A stretch of 7,155 nt of DNA from Oscillospiraceae bacterium. GTDB taxonomy: Bacteria; Bacillota; Clostridia; Oscillospirales; Ruminococcaceae. This document shows positions 1 through 5,952 of this stretch, piece after piece. Positions within the stretch are counted from its first letter, which is position 1. Every line of letters starts with the position of its first letter. The notes below the pieces were generated by a model. The model saw only the letters and a list, made by a program, of their open reading frames with translations, searched no databases and was not told the DNA's origin. The stretch covers positions 1-7,155 of the forward strand of contig JAGPHI010000038.1 of the NCBI GenBank assembly GCA_018055565.1, given 5' to 3'. The position numbers and the translations under genes are program-made.

Positions 1-828
1 ATCTTCGATATGTTTATCGTCGGTGCAAAACAAAAATCGGTCGCAAGGTAAATCGGAATCCAAAAGCCCGCCCACAAGCGCCGTTAAATTTTTGGCGGCG
101 CTGCCCTCGCGCACCAGCACGCAAAAGCCCGCGCGTGCCTTTTCGGCCGCTTCGGCAAAGGTGGTGCATTCGTGCTCGGTGCACACGCCTGCCGCGGCAT
201 ACGCTTGCAGCTCTTTGCCCGATAGCCCGGGCGCGTGCCCGTCTGAAAGCTTGCCCGCCGCCTCGCAAAGCGCCAGCTTTTCCATAATGCCGTCCCGTCC
301 GGCCACTACATCGGGATAGCACATCACCTCGCCAAGCCCCAAAACACGCGGATGATCAATAAAGTCGCGCATGTCCGCGGCGGTAAAGTCGGCACCGTTT
401 GTTTCAAAGGCCGTTGCGGGGACGCTGGAGGGCAGCATAAAATAGATATCCACGGGCAGCTGCTCCGACGCGTTTAAAAAGTATTGCATGCCGGCTTTGC
501 CCGCCACGTTTACAATCTCGTGCGGGTCGGCCACTATGGTGGTGGTGCCGCTTTTCGACACCGCCTTTGCCAGTTCAAACGGCGTTACCATCGTGCTTTC
601 AATGTGCATATGTGCGTCAATAAAGCCCGGGCAAAGGTATTTATCGGTGCAGTCAATCTCTTCTTCGCCCTGATATTCGCCCACGCCCACAATCATGCCG
701 TTTGTCACAGCCACGTCGCCCTTGATAATCTCCTCGGTAAACACGTTCACCACATTGGCGTTTTTAAATACCAGCTGCGCCTTTTCGCGCCCCATCGCCG
801 CGTTTACCAGTGTTTTGCCATCGCGCAT
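1..828 (-). CDS. ade: adenine deaminase, N-terminal 276 residues (3' end outside window)
   Basis: Adenine deaminase of the amidohydrolase superfamily converts adenine to hypoxanthine and ammonia in cytoplasmic purine salvage, using a metal centre. The visible part begins MRDGKTLVNAAMGREKAQLV and has the family's metal and active-site signatures in order: HxH at residues 73 and 75 (GFIDAHMHIEST), ADPHEI at about 100-105, GLGEVM at 164-169, DGHAPGLSG at 196-204, TEHE at 217-220 and CTDDKH at 268-273. The family is usually near 570-600 residues, so about half is missing beyond the left edge. The ATG at 828 is chosen because a GGAGG sequence (838-842) lies 8 nt upstream. The ATG at 835 is in another frame and soon hits a stop. 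The gene has its own promoter and lies downstream of the terminator of the neighbouring minus-strand unit, so it is probably transcribed alone. The family call is very firm. Confidence 0.95.
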   Translation of the reverse strand, partial: MRDGKTLVNAAMGREKAQLVFKNANVVNVFTEEIIKGDVAVTNGMIVGVGEYQGEEEIDCTDKYLCPGFIDAHMHIESTMVTPFELAKAVSKSGTTTIVADPHEIVNVAGKAGMQYFLNASEQLPVDIYFMLPSSVPATAFETNGADFTAADMRDFIDHPRVLGLGEVMCYPDVVAGRDGIMEKLALCEAAGKLSDGHAPGLSGKELQAYAAAGVCTEHECTTFAEAAEKARAGFCVLVREGSAAKNLTALVGGLLDSDLPCDRFLFCTDDKHIED

Positions 829-900
829 TTTGCATGCCTCCCTTTTATCACTTTTTTGTGCAAAGTATGCAGCATCCCATAGCTTATTAGTATTACTTAC

Positions 901-929
901 ATTATACAAGCATTCGTGCCGCAAAACAA
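901..929 (-). promoter_or_regulatory. sigma-A-type promoter of adenine deaminase gene
   Basis: Read on the minus strand, a consensus -10 TATAAT (901-906) is preceded by 17 bp and then a -35-like TTGTTT (924-929). Transcription would start near 894, giving a leader of about 66 nt before the ATG at 828. An A/T-rich TTTTGTAAAA lies 4 nt upstream of the -35 and could act as an UP element or an operator. The leader looks too short for a purine riboswitch plus an expression platform, and no such fold was recognised. The call rests on hexamer match and spacing only. Confidence 0.65.
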
Positions 930-975
930 ATAGTTTTACAAAATTTTATGAAAGGCGCAAATTGCTTCATAAGGT

Positions 976-1014
976 AAAAAGCAGCGCCGCTTTCCAAATA
1001 GGAAAACAGCGCTG
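976..1014 (-). terminator. intrinsic (Rho-independent) terminator of the lipoprotein unit
   Basis: On the minus strand CAGCGC (1014-1009) pairs with GCGCTG (987-982). Inside that come three further pairs, two of them G-T wobbles, and then TTTCC pairing with GGAAA around a five-base loop. This makes about 14 paired positions, followed by C and then a run of five T (980-976). There is no T-run on the plus-strand side, so termination should be one-directional. It closes the unit formed by the 63-aa gene and the lipoprotein gene, and separates it from the ade promoter about 50 nt further on. Confidence 0.85.
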
Positions 1015-1046
1015 ACATTTGCGCAACAGATTCGTTAAAATACGGG

Positions 1047-1102
1047 TTAAATAGGAATTGTGCGTATGCACGCAGCCGACGGCGTGCTTGACGCTTGGGT
1101 TT
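1047..1102 (-). repeat. decayed partial copy of the lipoprotein gene (copy A of a 56/57-nt direct repeat)
   Basis: This stretch lies just beyond the stop codon of the putative lipoprotein gene. It aligns to 1640-1696, inside that gene, at 49 of 57 columns (7 mismatches and one 1-nt gap), in the same orientation. Read on the minus strand in the matching frame it gives TQASSTPSAACIRTI, against SQAASKPSSASIRTI in the intact protein. The frame is preceded by a TAA stop and broken by the 1-nt deletion, and no start codon or Shine-Dalgarno serves it. It is best explained as the remnant of a tandem duplicate. Similarity fades towards the terminator side. Confidence 0.75.
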
Positions 1103-1109
1103 AGCATCG

Positions 1110-1823
1110 TCACTGTGCTGGTACGAGGGCTTTTTCGATGTTTTTCAAATAGTATTCGCGCACTTCCAGCGCCCACGCGCGGTCCGGATGCCCTTCGGGC
1201 CAGCGGGCTTTCATTTCATCTTCAATAGAAACCGCTGCGCCGTCCTGCGCAAAGGAGTAATCGGTAAAATCACAAAGCACAAACTGCTCGGTTTTGTAAA
1301 ACACGCGGCTTTGTAGCGCTTCATAGTCGAGAATTGCGCCATTAATCCACGCCTTGCATTCAGGCGTGAAATCCTCACTGCGAAAGGCGAGGGAAACCAA
1401 GACGTTAATTCCGTCTACGTCGGGCGCGTTTGGCAGCAGATTTTTCATTGTGGCGCTGATGCGCAGCTCTTTGCCGCCGTTGTTGAGCAAAGAAGAGCTG
1501 CCCTGCCAAAAATGGTAATCGGGCCCCTCGGCGGCCTTGCCTGTTTGCGATAAGCTTTTTTGGTGCGATGGCGAGATGGTGTTGCCCGCGTCTGTCGGTA
1601 TGGAAAATGCCAGCCCAAATTCACCAAGCGCATATCCTTTTAAATAGGGAATCGTGCGTATGGATGCAGACGACGGCTTGCTTGCCGCTTGGCTTTGCGC
1701 TGCATTTTGTGGAAAGCTTGGCGCGTGCTCACTTGCTACGGCAGAGGAACAAGCGGCGAAAACAGCACAAAAGCAAAGCGGCGCGACGATGCTTTGCCAA
1801 TAGAAAGAAGCCCACTGTTTCAT
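1110..1823 (-). CDS. putative secreted lipoprotein of unknown function (237 aa)
   Basis: No family was recognised. From the ATG at 1823 the protein starts MKQWASFYWQSIVAPLCFCA, a short charged start and a hydrophobic stretch ending in a lipobox-like FAAC with the candidate lipidated cysteine at residue 25. This suggests export and anchoring to the outer face of the membrane. Residues 26-54 are a Ser/Ala/Gln/Pro-rich tether. Residues 55-237 look like a folded domain with aromatic and acidic patches, including YHFWQG near 103-108, CKAWING near 156-162 and WPEGHPDRAWALEVREYY near 208-225. The ATG at 1823 is preferred over an in-frame TTG at 1877 because it puts the signal peptide at the N-terminus. 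It has no good Shine-Dalgarno, but it lies 7 nt after the stop of the 63-aa gene, so translation may be coupled. A strong terminator follows. That a real gene is present is likely; its function is unknown. Confidence 0.72.
   Translation of the reverse strand: MKQWASFYWQSIVAPLCFCAVFAACSSAVASEHAPSFPQNAAQSQAASKPSSASIRTIPYLKGYALGEFGLAFSIPTDAGNTISPSHQKSLSQTGKAAEGPDYHFWQGSSSLLNNGGKELRISATMKNLLPNAPDVDGINVLVSLAFRSEDFTPECKAWINGAILDYEALQSRVFYKTEQFVLCDFTDYSFAQDGAAVSIEDEMKARWPEGHPDRAWALEVREYYLKNIEKALVPAQ
1640..1696 (-). repeat. copy B of the direct repeat, inside the lipoprotein gene
   Basis: This is the intact partner of the decayed copy at 1047-1102, in the same orientation and starting 593 nt further right. 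It encodes roughly residues 43-62 of the lipoprotein, where the Ser/Ala-rich tether meets the folded domain (QAASKPSSASIRTIPYL). Several of the differences between the copies change the encoded residue, and one is a frameshift, so copy A has drifted without coding constraint. Confidence 0.75.
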
Positions 1824-1830
1824 TGGCAGG

Positions 1831-2022
1831 CTAGCACATGGCCTTTGGATTTGTGCCGCTGCGCAATGCTTTTGCAAGGCGCATCCACAGGGTGGGGTTG
1901 CGCTTATGATACTCCGCCCACCATGCTTTTTCAGCGGCCTTTGTTGCAGGGAATCGGGCGTAGGGCTGCTGTGTGGGGGTAACGATTTTGTATTCGCACT
2001 CTAAACGTTCATCCATTGTCAT
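1831..2022 (-). CDS. small protein of unknown function (63 aa)
   Basis: This short gene begins MTMDERLECEYKIVTPTQQP. It is rich in Lys, Arg and Trp towards the C-terminus, with EKAWWAEYHKRNPTLWMRLA at residues 31-50. No signal peptide or membrane segment is evident, so it is probably cytoplasmic. The ATG at 2022 is supported by a strong TAGGAGG Shine-Dalgarno (2031-2037) 8 nt upstream and by a promoter with near-consensus elements at 2102-2130. The next in-frame ATG at 2016 would be too far from the Shine-Dalgarno. Its stop codon lies 7 nt before the lipoprotein start, so the two probably form one transcript and may be translationally coupled. No homologue was recognised. Good expression signals make it more than a chance reading frame. 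Confidence 0.65.
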   Translation of the reverse strand: MTMDERLECEYKIVTPTQQPYARFPATKAAEKAWWAEYHKRNPTLWMRLAKALRSGTNPKAMC

Positions 2023-2101
2023 AATTACTGCCTCCTAGTATAGTATATGTTGATATTCCACAAATGTTTTCAACGACAGTAACGGTTTTTACCGCATAAT
2101 C

Positions 2102-2130
2102 AGTATAACATGTGCGCGAGAGGAAAACAA
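2102..2130 (-). promoter_or_regulatory. sigma-A-type promoter of the small-protein/lipoprotein unit
   Basis: Read on the minus strand, TTGTTT (2125-2130) is followed by exactly 17 bp and then TATACT (2102-2107), a five-of-six match to the -10 consensus. The start site would be near 2095, with a leader of about 73 nt before the ATG at 2022. The -35 hexamer and spacing match those of the ade promoter. A TTTTTGTAAAA tract lies 7 nt upstream of the -35. Confidence 0.6.
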
Positions 2131-2150
2131 TATTTGCTTTTACAAAAATG

Positions 2151-2173
2151 CGCAATGCGCTTTGTGCATTGCG
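2151..2173. repeat. inverted repeat (10-bp stem) in the divergent intergenic region
   Basis: CGCAATGCGC (2151-2160) pairs with GTGCATTGCG (2164-2173) around a TTT loop, with one G-T wobble. Read on the minus strand the stem is followed within 2 nt by five T (2148-2144), so it resembles an intrinsic terminator pointing left. However, no gene upstream on that strand would need one. It may instead be an operator close upstream of the -35 at 2125-2130, or a barrier to stray transcription from the hrcA side. Confidence 0.5.
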
Positions 2174-2241
2174 ACTACGAGTGTTTTTGCTATAAAAGCA
2201 ATTGTATTGCAAGCAAAGAATGGCCTGTATTTATGTACAAT

Positions 2242-2278
2242 TTGTAAAAGAATGATTTTTTAAATGAATTTTTTACAA
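2242..2278. repeat. AT-rich imperfect palindrome just upstream of the hrcA promoter
   Basis: TTGTAAAA (2242-2249) is mirrored by TTTTACAA (2271-2278). The symmetry continues inwards with two mismatches and one wobble to a TTT centre at 2259-2261. The right arm ends 6 nt before the -35 hexamer of the hrcA promoter. It could be an UP element, a binding site for a second regulator, or simply AT-rich spacer with chance symmetry. Without G/C pairs in the stem it would be a poor terminator. Confidence 0.4.
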
Positions 2279-2284
2279 GGGTAC

Positions 2285-2312
2285 TTGACATACTAAAAAA
2301 CAGGTGTAAAAT
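2285..2312 (+). promoter_or_regulatory. sigma-A promoter of the hrcA-grpE-dnaK operon
   Basis: A perfect -35 TTGACA (2285-2290) is followed by 16 bp and a -10 TAAAAT (2307-2312). The predicted start site, about 2318-2320, falls at the left edge of the CIRCE operator, the usual layout of HrcA-controlled promoters in Bacillota. Bound HrcA would block initiation or promoter escape. Confidence 0.88.
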
Positions 2313-2316
2313 AATC

Positions 2317-2343
2317 TTAGCACTCAAAGGTGCAGAGTGCTAA
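2317..2343 (+). promoter_or_regulatory. CIRCE operator (HrcA binding site)
   Basis: This is the exact consensus TTAGCACTC - 9 bp - GAGTGCTAA, with both 9-nt arms perfect and a spacer at 2326-2334. CIRCE is the controlling inverted repeat of chaperone expression, bound by HrcA when it is held active by GroEL. It overlaps the expected transcription start and lies 23 bp upstream of the hrcA start codon, implying autoregulation of hrcA and heat induction of the operon. Confidence 0.98.
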
Positions 2344-2347
2344 ATTT

Positions 2348-2359
2348 AAAGGTGGTGAT
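2348..2359 (+). promoter_or_regulatory. ribosome binding site that fixes the hrcA start
   Basis: AAAGGTGGTGAT matches the extended anti-16S complement AAAGGAGGTGAT at 11 of 12 positions. It lies 7 nt before the ATG at 2367. An ATG at 2358 overlaps it, and an in-frame GTG at 2337 lies inside CIRCE, so neither is a credible start. Confidence 0.85.
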
Positions 2360-2366
2360 GTGTAAA

Positions 2367-3410
2367 ATGTCGATTGATGACCGCAAGCAAAAGGTGCTGC
2401 GCGCGATTGTATCCTTATATGAGCTGGATGGAGAGCCCGTTGGCTCAGGGCTTTTGGCGGAACATTTTGAACTTTCAGTTTCCAGCGCCACTTTACGCAA
2501 CGAGATGGCCACACTGACAAGGCTGGGCCTTTTGGAGCAGCCACACACCAGCGCGGGCCGTGTGCCAAGTGCCAAAGGGTATCGCTATTATCTGGATAAT
2601 CTGCTAAATGCCGAGGATGCGCTGACCATTCGCGAAAAACGCGCAATTGACGAAGTGTTTGCGGATTTGGATTATGACCCCGACCGTTTGATGGAGGGTG
2701 CCGCAAAGGCACTAAGCGAATTGACGGGCTATGCGGTGATTGCCACAAGCCCCAAAAGCGAAAGCACCTATATCGCGCATTTCGAGCTGTTTCAAGTGGG
2801 GCGCTACACCGCGGCGCTTTTGGGCGTAACCAATTTTGGTGGCGTGCGCACACGCGTGATTAAGCTAAATTTCGAGCTTTCGCCCGCTGCGCTGCAAACC
2901 ATTGCAGGCCTGTTAAACTCCACGCTTACTTTCCGTTCCCCCGCCGACATCAGCGAGGAATATCTGCGCGGTGCGGCCGCCTCTTTTGGCAGCGGGCAGG
3001 CGCTGGTATATCCCATTTTGCAAGCGGCGTTAAAGCTTTTGCGCGAGGCAGGCAAAGCCAAAACCTATTTTGAAGGCGAGCAAAAGCTGCTTGCAAACCG
3101 CGATTGTGCACAGCATCTAGGCACCTTGATAGAGCTTTGCGCAAATCCGGCGGCGGTTAGCGAATATCTTGCGCCGCAAAGCGAGCATTCGCGCGTAGTT
3201 CTGGGCGAGGATTTGCCCGATTACCCGATGCCGGGCATCTGCCTTGTATCGCGCGGATACCACGCGGGCAGCGGGCGCACAGGCTCCTTAACCATCGTGG
3301 GGCCCATCCGCATGCAGTTCATGAAAATTATACCCTGTCTGGATTATTTTTCATTGCTTTTAGGGCAGTGTATCACAGGGAAAACACAGGAGGAGCCGTT
3401 ACAAAGATGA
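2367..3410 (+). CDS. hrcA: heat-inducible transcription repressor HrcA
   Basis: HrcA is the dimeric repressor of class I heat-shock genes. It binds CIRCE and depends on the GroEL chaperonin to stay active. The 347-residue product has the family's usual length. Residues 1-80 form the winged-helix DNA-binding domain, with the signatures GEPVGS (22-27), LSVSSATLRNEM (36-47), LGLLEQPHTSAGRVP (53-67) and KGYRYYLDNL (70-79). The rest matches the HrcA GAF-like and dimerisation parts, ending with IVGPIRMQFMKIIPCLDYF (310-328), the counterpart of the common GVIGPTRMDY...IP.LDY motif. The start at 2367 is set by the Shine-Dalgarno at 2348-2359. The gene is first in the operon, directly behind CIRCE, and its stop overlaps the grpE start by 4 nt. 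Confidence 0.97.
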   Translation: MSIDDRKQKVLRAIVSLYELDGEPVGSGLLAEHFELSVSSATLRNEMATLTRLGLLEQPHTSAGRVPSAKGYRYYLDNLLNAEDALTIREKRAIDEVFADLDYDPDRLMEGAAKALSELTGYAVIATSPKSESTYIAHFELFQVGRYTAALLGVTNFGGVRTRVIKLNFELSPAALQTIAGLLNSTLTFRSPADISEEYLRGAAASFGSGQALVYPILQAALKLLREAGKAKTYFEGEQKLLANRDCAQHLGTLIELCANPAAVSEYLAPQSEHSRVVLGEDLPDYPMPGICLVSRGYHAGSGRTGSLTIVGPIRMQFMKIIPCLDYFSLLLGQCITGKTQEEPLQR

Positions 3411-3994
3411 ATACAGAAGAAAACGAGCACATCAAAGGCCAAAGCGCAGAGCCGGGCGAGGAAAACGCGTGCGACAATGCGTGCGCATCGGCCGAAAAGG
3501 CGGGCAAGGAATGCAAAAAGGATAAAAAGCCCTCGCACGCAGACGTTGCGGCGTTAAGCGCCGCCGCCGAAAAGGCCAAAAAAGAAGCCGAAACCGCAAA
3601 AGAAACCCTTTTGCGCACCGCCGCTGAATATGAAAATTATCGTAAGCGCAGCGCAAAGGAAAAGGACGGCGCATTCTCAGACGGCCTCTCGCACGCGGTA
3701 AACCTGCTTTTGCCGGTGATAGACACACTCACCCTTGCCGCCGGCGCCCCCACGCAGGACGAGGAATACAAAAAGGGCGTAACCATGACATTGCAAAAAT
3801 GTGACGAAGTGTTTAAAGCATTGGGCGTTACAGAAATTGACGCGCTGGACCTGCCGTTTGACCCGCAGCTGCATGCCGCGGTGATGCAGCAGGAAAGCGA
3901 TAAGGAAAGCGGCACGATAACCGCCGTTTTCCAAAAGGGCTACAAGCTGGGTGAAAAAGTGATTCGGCACGCCAGCGTGGCAGTGGCACAATAG
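3407..3994 (+). CDS. grpE: nucleotide exchange factor GrpE (Hsp70 cofactor)
   Basis: GrpE is a dimeric cytoplasmic cofactor that releases ADP from DnaK so that substrate can leave. The protein is 195 residues, normal for the family. Residues 1-45 are a charged, probably disordered tail. About 46-85 form the long coiled-coil helix ending in LLRTAAEYENYRKR (68-81). The middle has LLPVIDTL (101-108). The C-terminal beta domain carries LPFDPQLHAAVM (149-160) and GTITAVFQKGYKLGEKVIRH (169-188). The ATG at 3407 overlaps the hrcA stop as ATGA. An AGGAGG (3388-3393) lies 13 nt upstream, slightly far, so translational coupling with hrcA probably helps. An odd trait is three cysteines (22, 26, 36) in the N-terminal tail. 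Confidence 0.97.
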   Translation: MNTEENEHIKGQSAEPGEENACDNACASAEKAGKECKKDKKPSHADVAALSAAAEKAKKEAETAKETLLRTAAEYENYRKRSAKEKDGAFSDGLSHAVNLLLPVIDTLTLAAGAPTQDEEYKKGVTMTLQKCDEVFKALGVTEIDALDLPFDPQLHAAVMQQESDKESGTITAVFQKGYKLGEKVIRHASVAVAQ

Positions 3995-4014
3995 CAGCAT
4001 GCTTGGCAGCTGCT
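3993..4014 (+). other. small hairpin at the grpE stop, in the grpE-dnaK gap
   Basis: AGCAGC (3993-3998) overlaps the grpE stop codon and pairs with GCTGCT (4009-4014) around a 10-nt loop, followed by TTTGC. The stem is only 6 bp and the T-run is short, so full termination is unlikely. It may be a 3' stability or processing element. The remaining 71 nt to dnaK are AT-rich and end in the dnaK Shine-Dalgarno AAGGAG (4071-4076). Confidence 0.35.
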
Positions 4015-4085
4015 TTTGCATAAAAAATATTGCATTTCAAAACATTCACAAATTTTCGTATGATTGAATAAAGGAGAGTATTATT

Positions 4086-5927
4086 ATGGGTAAAATTATT
4101 GGTATTGACCTCGGCACCACAAACAGCTGTGTTGCCGTTATGGAAGGCGGCGAGCCTGTTGTTATCGCAAACGCAGAGGGCGCGCGCACCACACCGTCGG
4201 TTGTGGGCTTTACAAAAACAGGCGAGCGCTTAGTGGGCCAAGTGGCAAAGCGCCAGGCCATCACAAACCCCGACCGCACCATCGCTTCGATTAAGCGCGA
4301 GATGGGCACCGACCATAAGGTGGACATCGACGGCAAAAAGTATACCCCGCAAGAAATCAGCGCAATGATTTTGGCAAAGCTGAAAGCGGATGCCGAAAGC
4401 TATTTGGGCGAAAAGGTAACCGAGGCGGTTATTACTGTGCCGGCATATTTTTCGGATAGCCAGCGCCAAGCAACAAAGGACGCGGGCGCTATCGCAGGCC
4501 TTGATGTAAAACGCATTATCAACGAGCCTACAGCAGCAGCCCTTGCCTATGGCGCAGACAAAGAAAACGACCAAAAAATCATGGTGTATGACCTCGGCGG
4601 CGGCACCTTTGACGTGTCTATCATTGAGATGGGCGACGGCGTAACCGAGGTGCTTTCCACCGCGGGCGACACACATCTTGGCGGCGACGATTTTGATAAG
4701 CGCGTGATCGACTGGCTGGCCGATGAATTTAAAAAAGAAAACGGTGTGGATTTGCGCAGCGATAAGATGGCGGCGCAGCGCTTAAAAGAAGCCGCCGAAA
4801 AGGCGAAAATTGAGCTGTCGGGCGTAGCTTCCACAGCGGTAAACCTGCCCTTTATCACGGCAGATGCCAATGGCCCGAAGCATCTCGACACCACGCTGAC
4901 CCGCGCCAAATTTAACGAGCTTACCGCCGATTTGGTGGAGCGCACGATGAGCCCTGTGCGTCAGGCACTTTCGGATGCGGGCTTAAAGCCCAGCGATTTG
5001 CACAAGGTGCTCTTAGTGGGCGGCTCTACACGCATTCCTGCCGTGCAGGACGCAGTGAAAAGCTTTATGGGCACAGAGCCGTCAAAGGGCATCAACCCCG
5101 ACGAGTGCGTGGCCGTGGGCGCAGGCATTCAGGGCGGCGTTTTGGGCGGCGACGTAAAAGGGCTTTTGCTGTTAGACGTTACACCGCTTTCGCTTGGCAT
5201 TGAAACAATGGGCGGCGTGTGCACCAAAATTATTGAGCGCAACACCACCATTCCGTCGAAAAAGAGCCAAATTTTCTCTACTGCGGCCGACAATCAGCCG
5301 TCGGTTGAAGTGAATGTATTGCAGGGCGAACGCGAAATGGCCAGCGGCAATAAATCGCTGGGCACGTTCCACCTAGACGGTATCCCCTCTGCGCCGCGCG
5401 GCGTGCCGCAAATTGAGGTCACCTTTGACATCGACGCAAACGGCATTGTGCATGTAAGCGCAAAGGATTTGGGCTCCGGCAAAGAGCAAAGCATCACCAT
5501 TACCGCCTCGACCAATATGAATAAAGACGAAATCGAAAAGGCCGTTAAGGAGGCAGAGCAATTTGCTGCCGAGGATAAAGCCAAGCGCGAGGCAGTGGAT
5601 GTGCGCAACGGCGCCGACCAATTGGTTTATCAAACCGAAAAAACCATGACGGAGCTGGGCGACAAGGTGCCTGCGGACGAAAAAACCGCCATCACCGCAA
5701 AGCTGGACGCGCTGAAAGAAGCCCTTAAGAGCGACGACATGGCAAAAATTAAAGAAAAGCAAGAAGATTTGCAAAAAGACATGCATGCCATGAGTGAAAA
5801 GCTGTATAAGGATGCTGCCGCGGCAAGCGGCGCTGCACAGCAAGGCGCCGAGCCGCAAAACGATGCACCCGATATGGGCGGCAAAGGCGACGACAACGTG
5901 GTAGACGCCGACTATAAAGAGGTGTAA
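4086..5927 (+). CDS. dnaK: molecular chaperone DnaK (Hsp70)
   Basis: DnaK is the ATP-driven Hsp70 chaperone of the cytoplasm. It binds exposed hydrophobic segments with help from DnaJ and GrpE. The 613-residue length is typical of Bacillota. The ATPase domain (1-355) has [13 protein letters not shown] (6-18), [17 protein letters not shown] (118-134), [13 protein letters not shown] (144-156), [10 protein letters not shown] (169-178) and [12 protein letters not shown] (310-321). The linker region is [20 protein letters not shown] (355-374). The substrate-binding beta domain follows, with VLQGERE (411-417) and [20 protein letters not shown] (447-466). A helical lid then leads to the conserved acidic tail [10 protein letters not shown]. 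After about residue 77 it lacks the insertion found in Gram-negative DnaK. AAGGAG (4071-4076) lies 9 nt before the ATG. It is probably driven from the CIRCE promoter through grpE. Confidence 0.99.
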   Translation: MGKIIGIDLGTTNSCVAVMEGGEPVVIANAEGARTTPSVVGFTKTGERLVGQVAKRQAITNPDRTIASIKREMGTDHKVDIDGKKYTPQEISAMILAKLKADAESYLGEKVTEAVITVPAYFSDSQRQATKDAGAIAGLDVKRIINEPTAAALAYGADKENDQKIMVYDLGGGTFDVSIIEMGDGVTEVLSTAGDTHLGGDDFDKRVIDWLADEFKKENGVDLRSDKMAAQRLKEAAEKAKIELSGVASTAVNLPFITADANGPKHLDTTLTRAKFNELTADLVERTMSPVRQALSDAGLKPSDLHKVLLVGGSTRIPAVQDAVKSFMGTEPSKGINPDECVAVGAGIQGGVLGGDVKGLLLLDVTPLSLGIETMGGVCTKIIERNTTIPSKKSQIFSTAADNQPSVEVNVLQGEREMASGNKSLGTFHLDGIPSAPRGVPQIEVTFDIDANGIVHVSAKDLGSGKEQSITITASTNMNKDEIEKAVKEAEQFAAEDKAKREAVDVRNGADQLVYQTEKTMTELGDKVPADEKTAITAKLDALKEALKSDDMAKIKEKQEDLQKDMHAMSEKLYKDAAAASGAAQQGAEPQNDAPDMGGKGDDNVVDADYKEV

Positions 5928-5952
5928 AACCGCGCTTGATAGCTGCAAGCAA

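Noticed and set aside
484..882. 132-codon plus-strand frame over the ade 5' region
   Set aside because: It is antisense to conserved adenine deaminase motifs and to the ade promoter region, and no ribosome binding site was seen.
836..900. Purine riboswitch ahead of adenine deaminase
   Set aside because: The leader from the predicted start site is about 66 nt. No aptamer-like three-way junction or terminator was seen in it.
967..1176. 69-codon minus-strand frame running through the terminator
   Set aside because: It overlaps the 3' end of the lipoprotein gene, the decayed repeat and the terminator stem. It is not in the frame matching the repeat and has no ribosome binding site.
2009..2212. 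67-codon minus-strand frame upstream of the 63-aa gene
   Set aside because: It spans the promoter and start of the 63-aa gene and has no Shine-Dalgarno, so it appears to be chance in AT-rich spacer.
2337..2366. GTG at 2337 and ATG at 2358 as hrcA starts
   Set aside because: The first lies inside CIRCE and the second overlaps the Shine-Dalgarno. The ATG at 2367 has correct spacing and gives the usual HrcA N-terminus.
4036..4064. Possible dnaK promoter TTCAAA-17 bp-TATGAT
   Set aside because: The -35 match is weak (4 of 6), and the start site would fall in the dnaK Shine-Dalgarno, leaving almost no leader. It is probably chance in an AT-rich gap.
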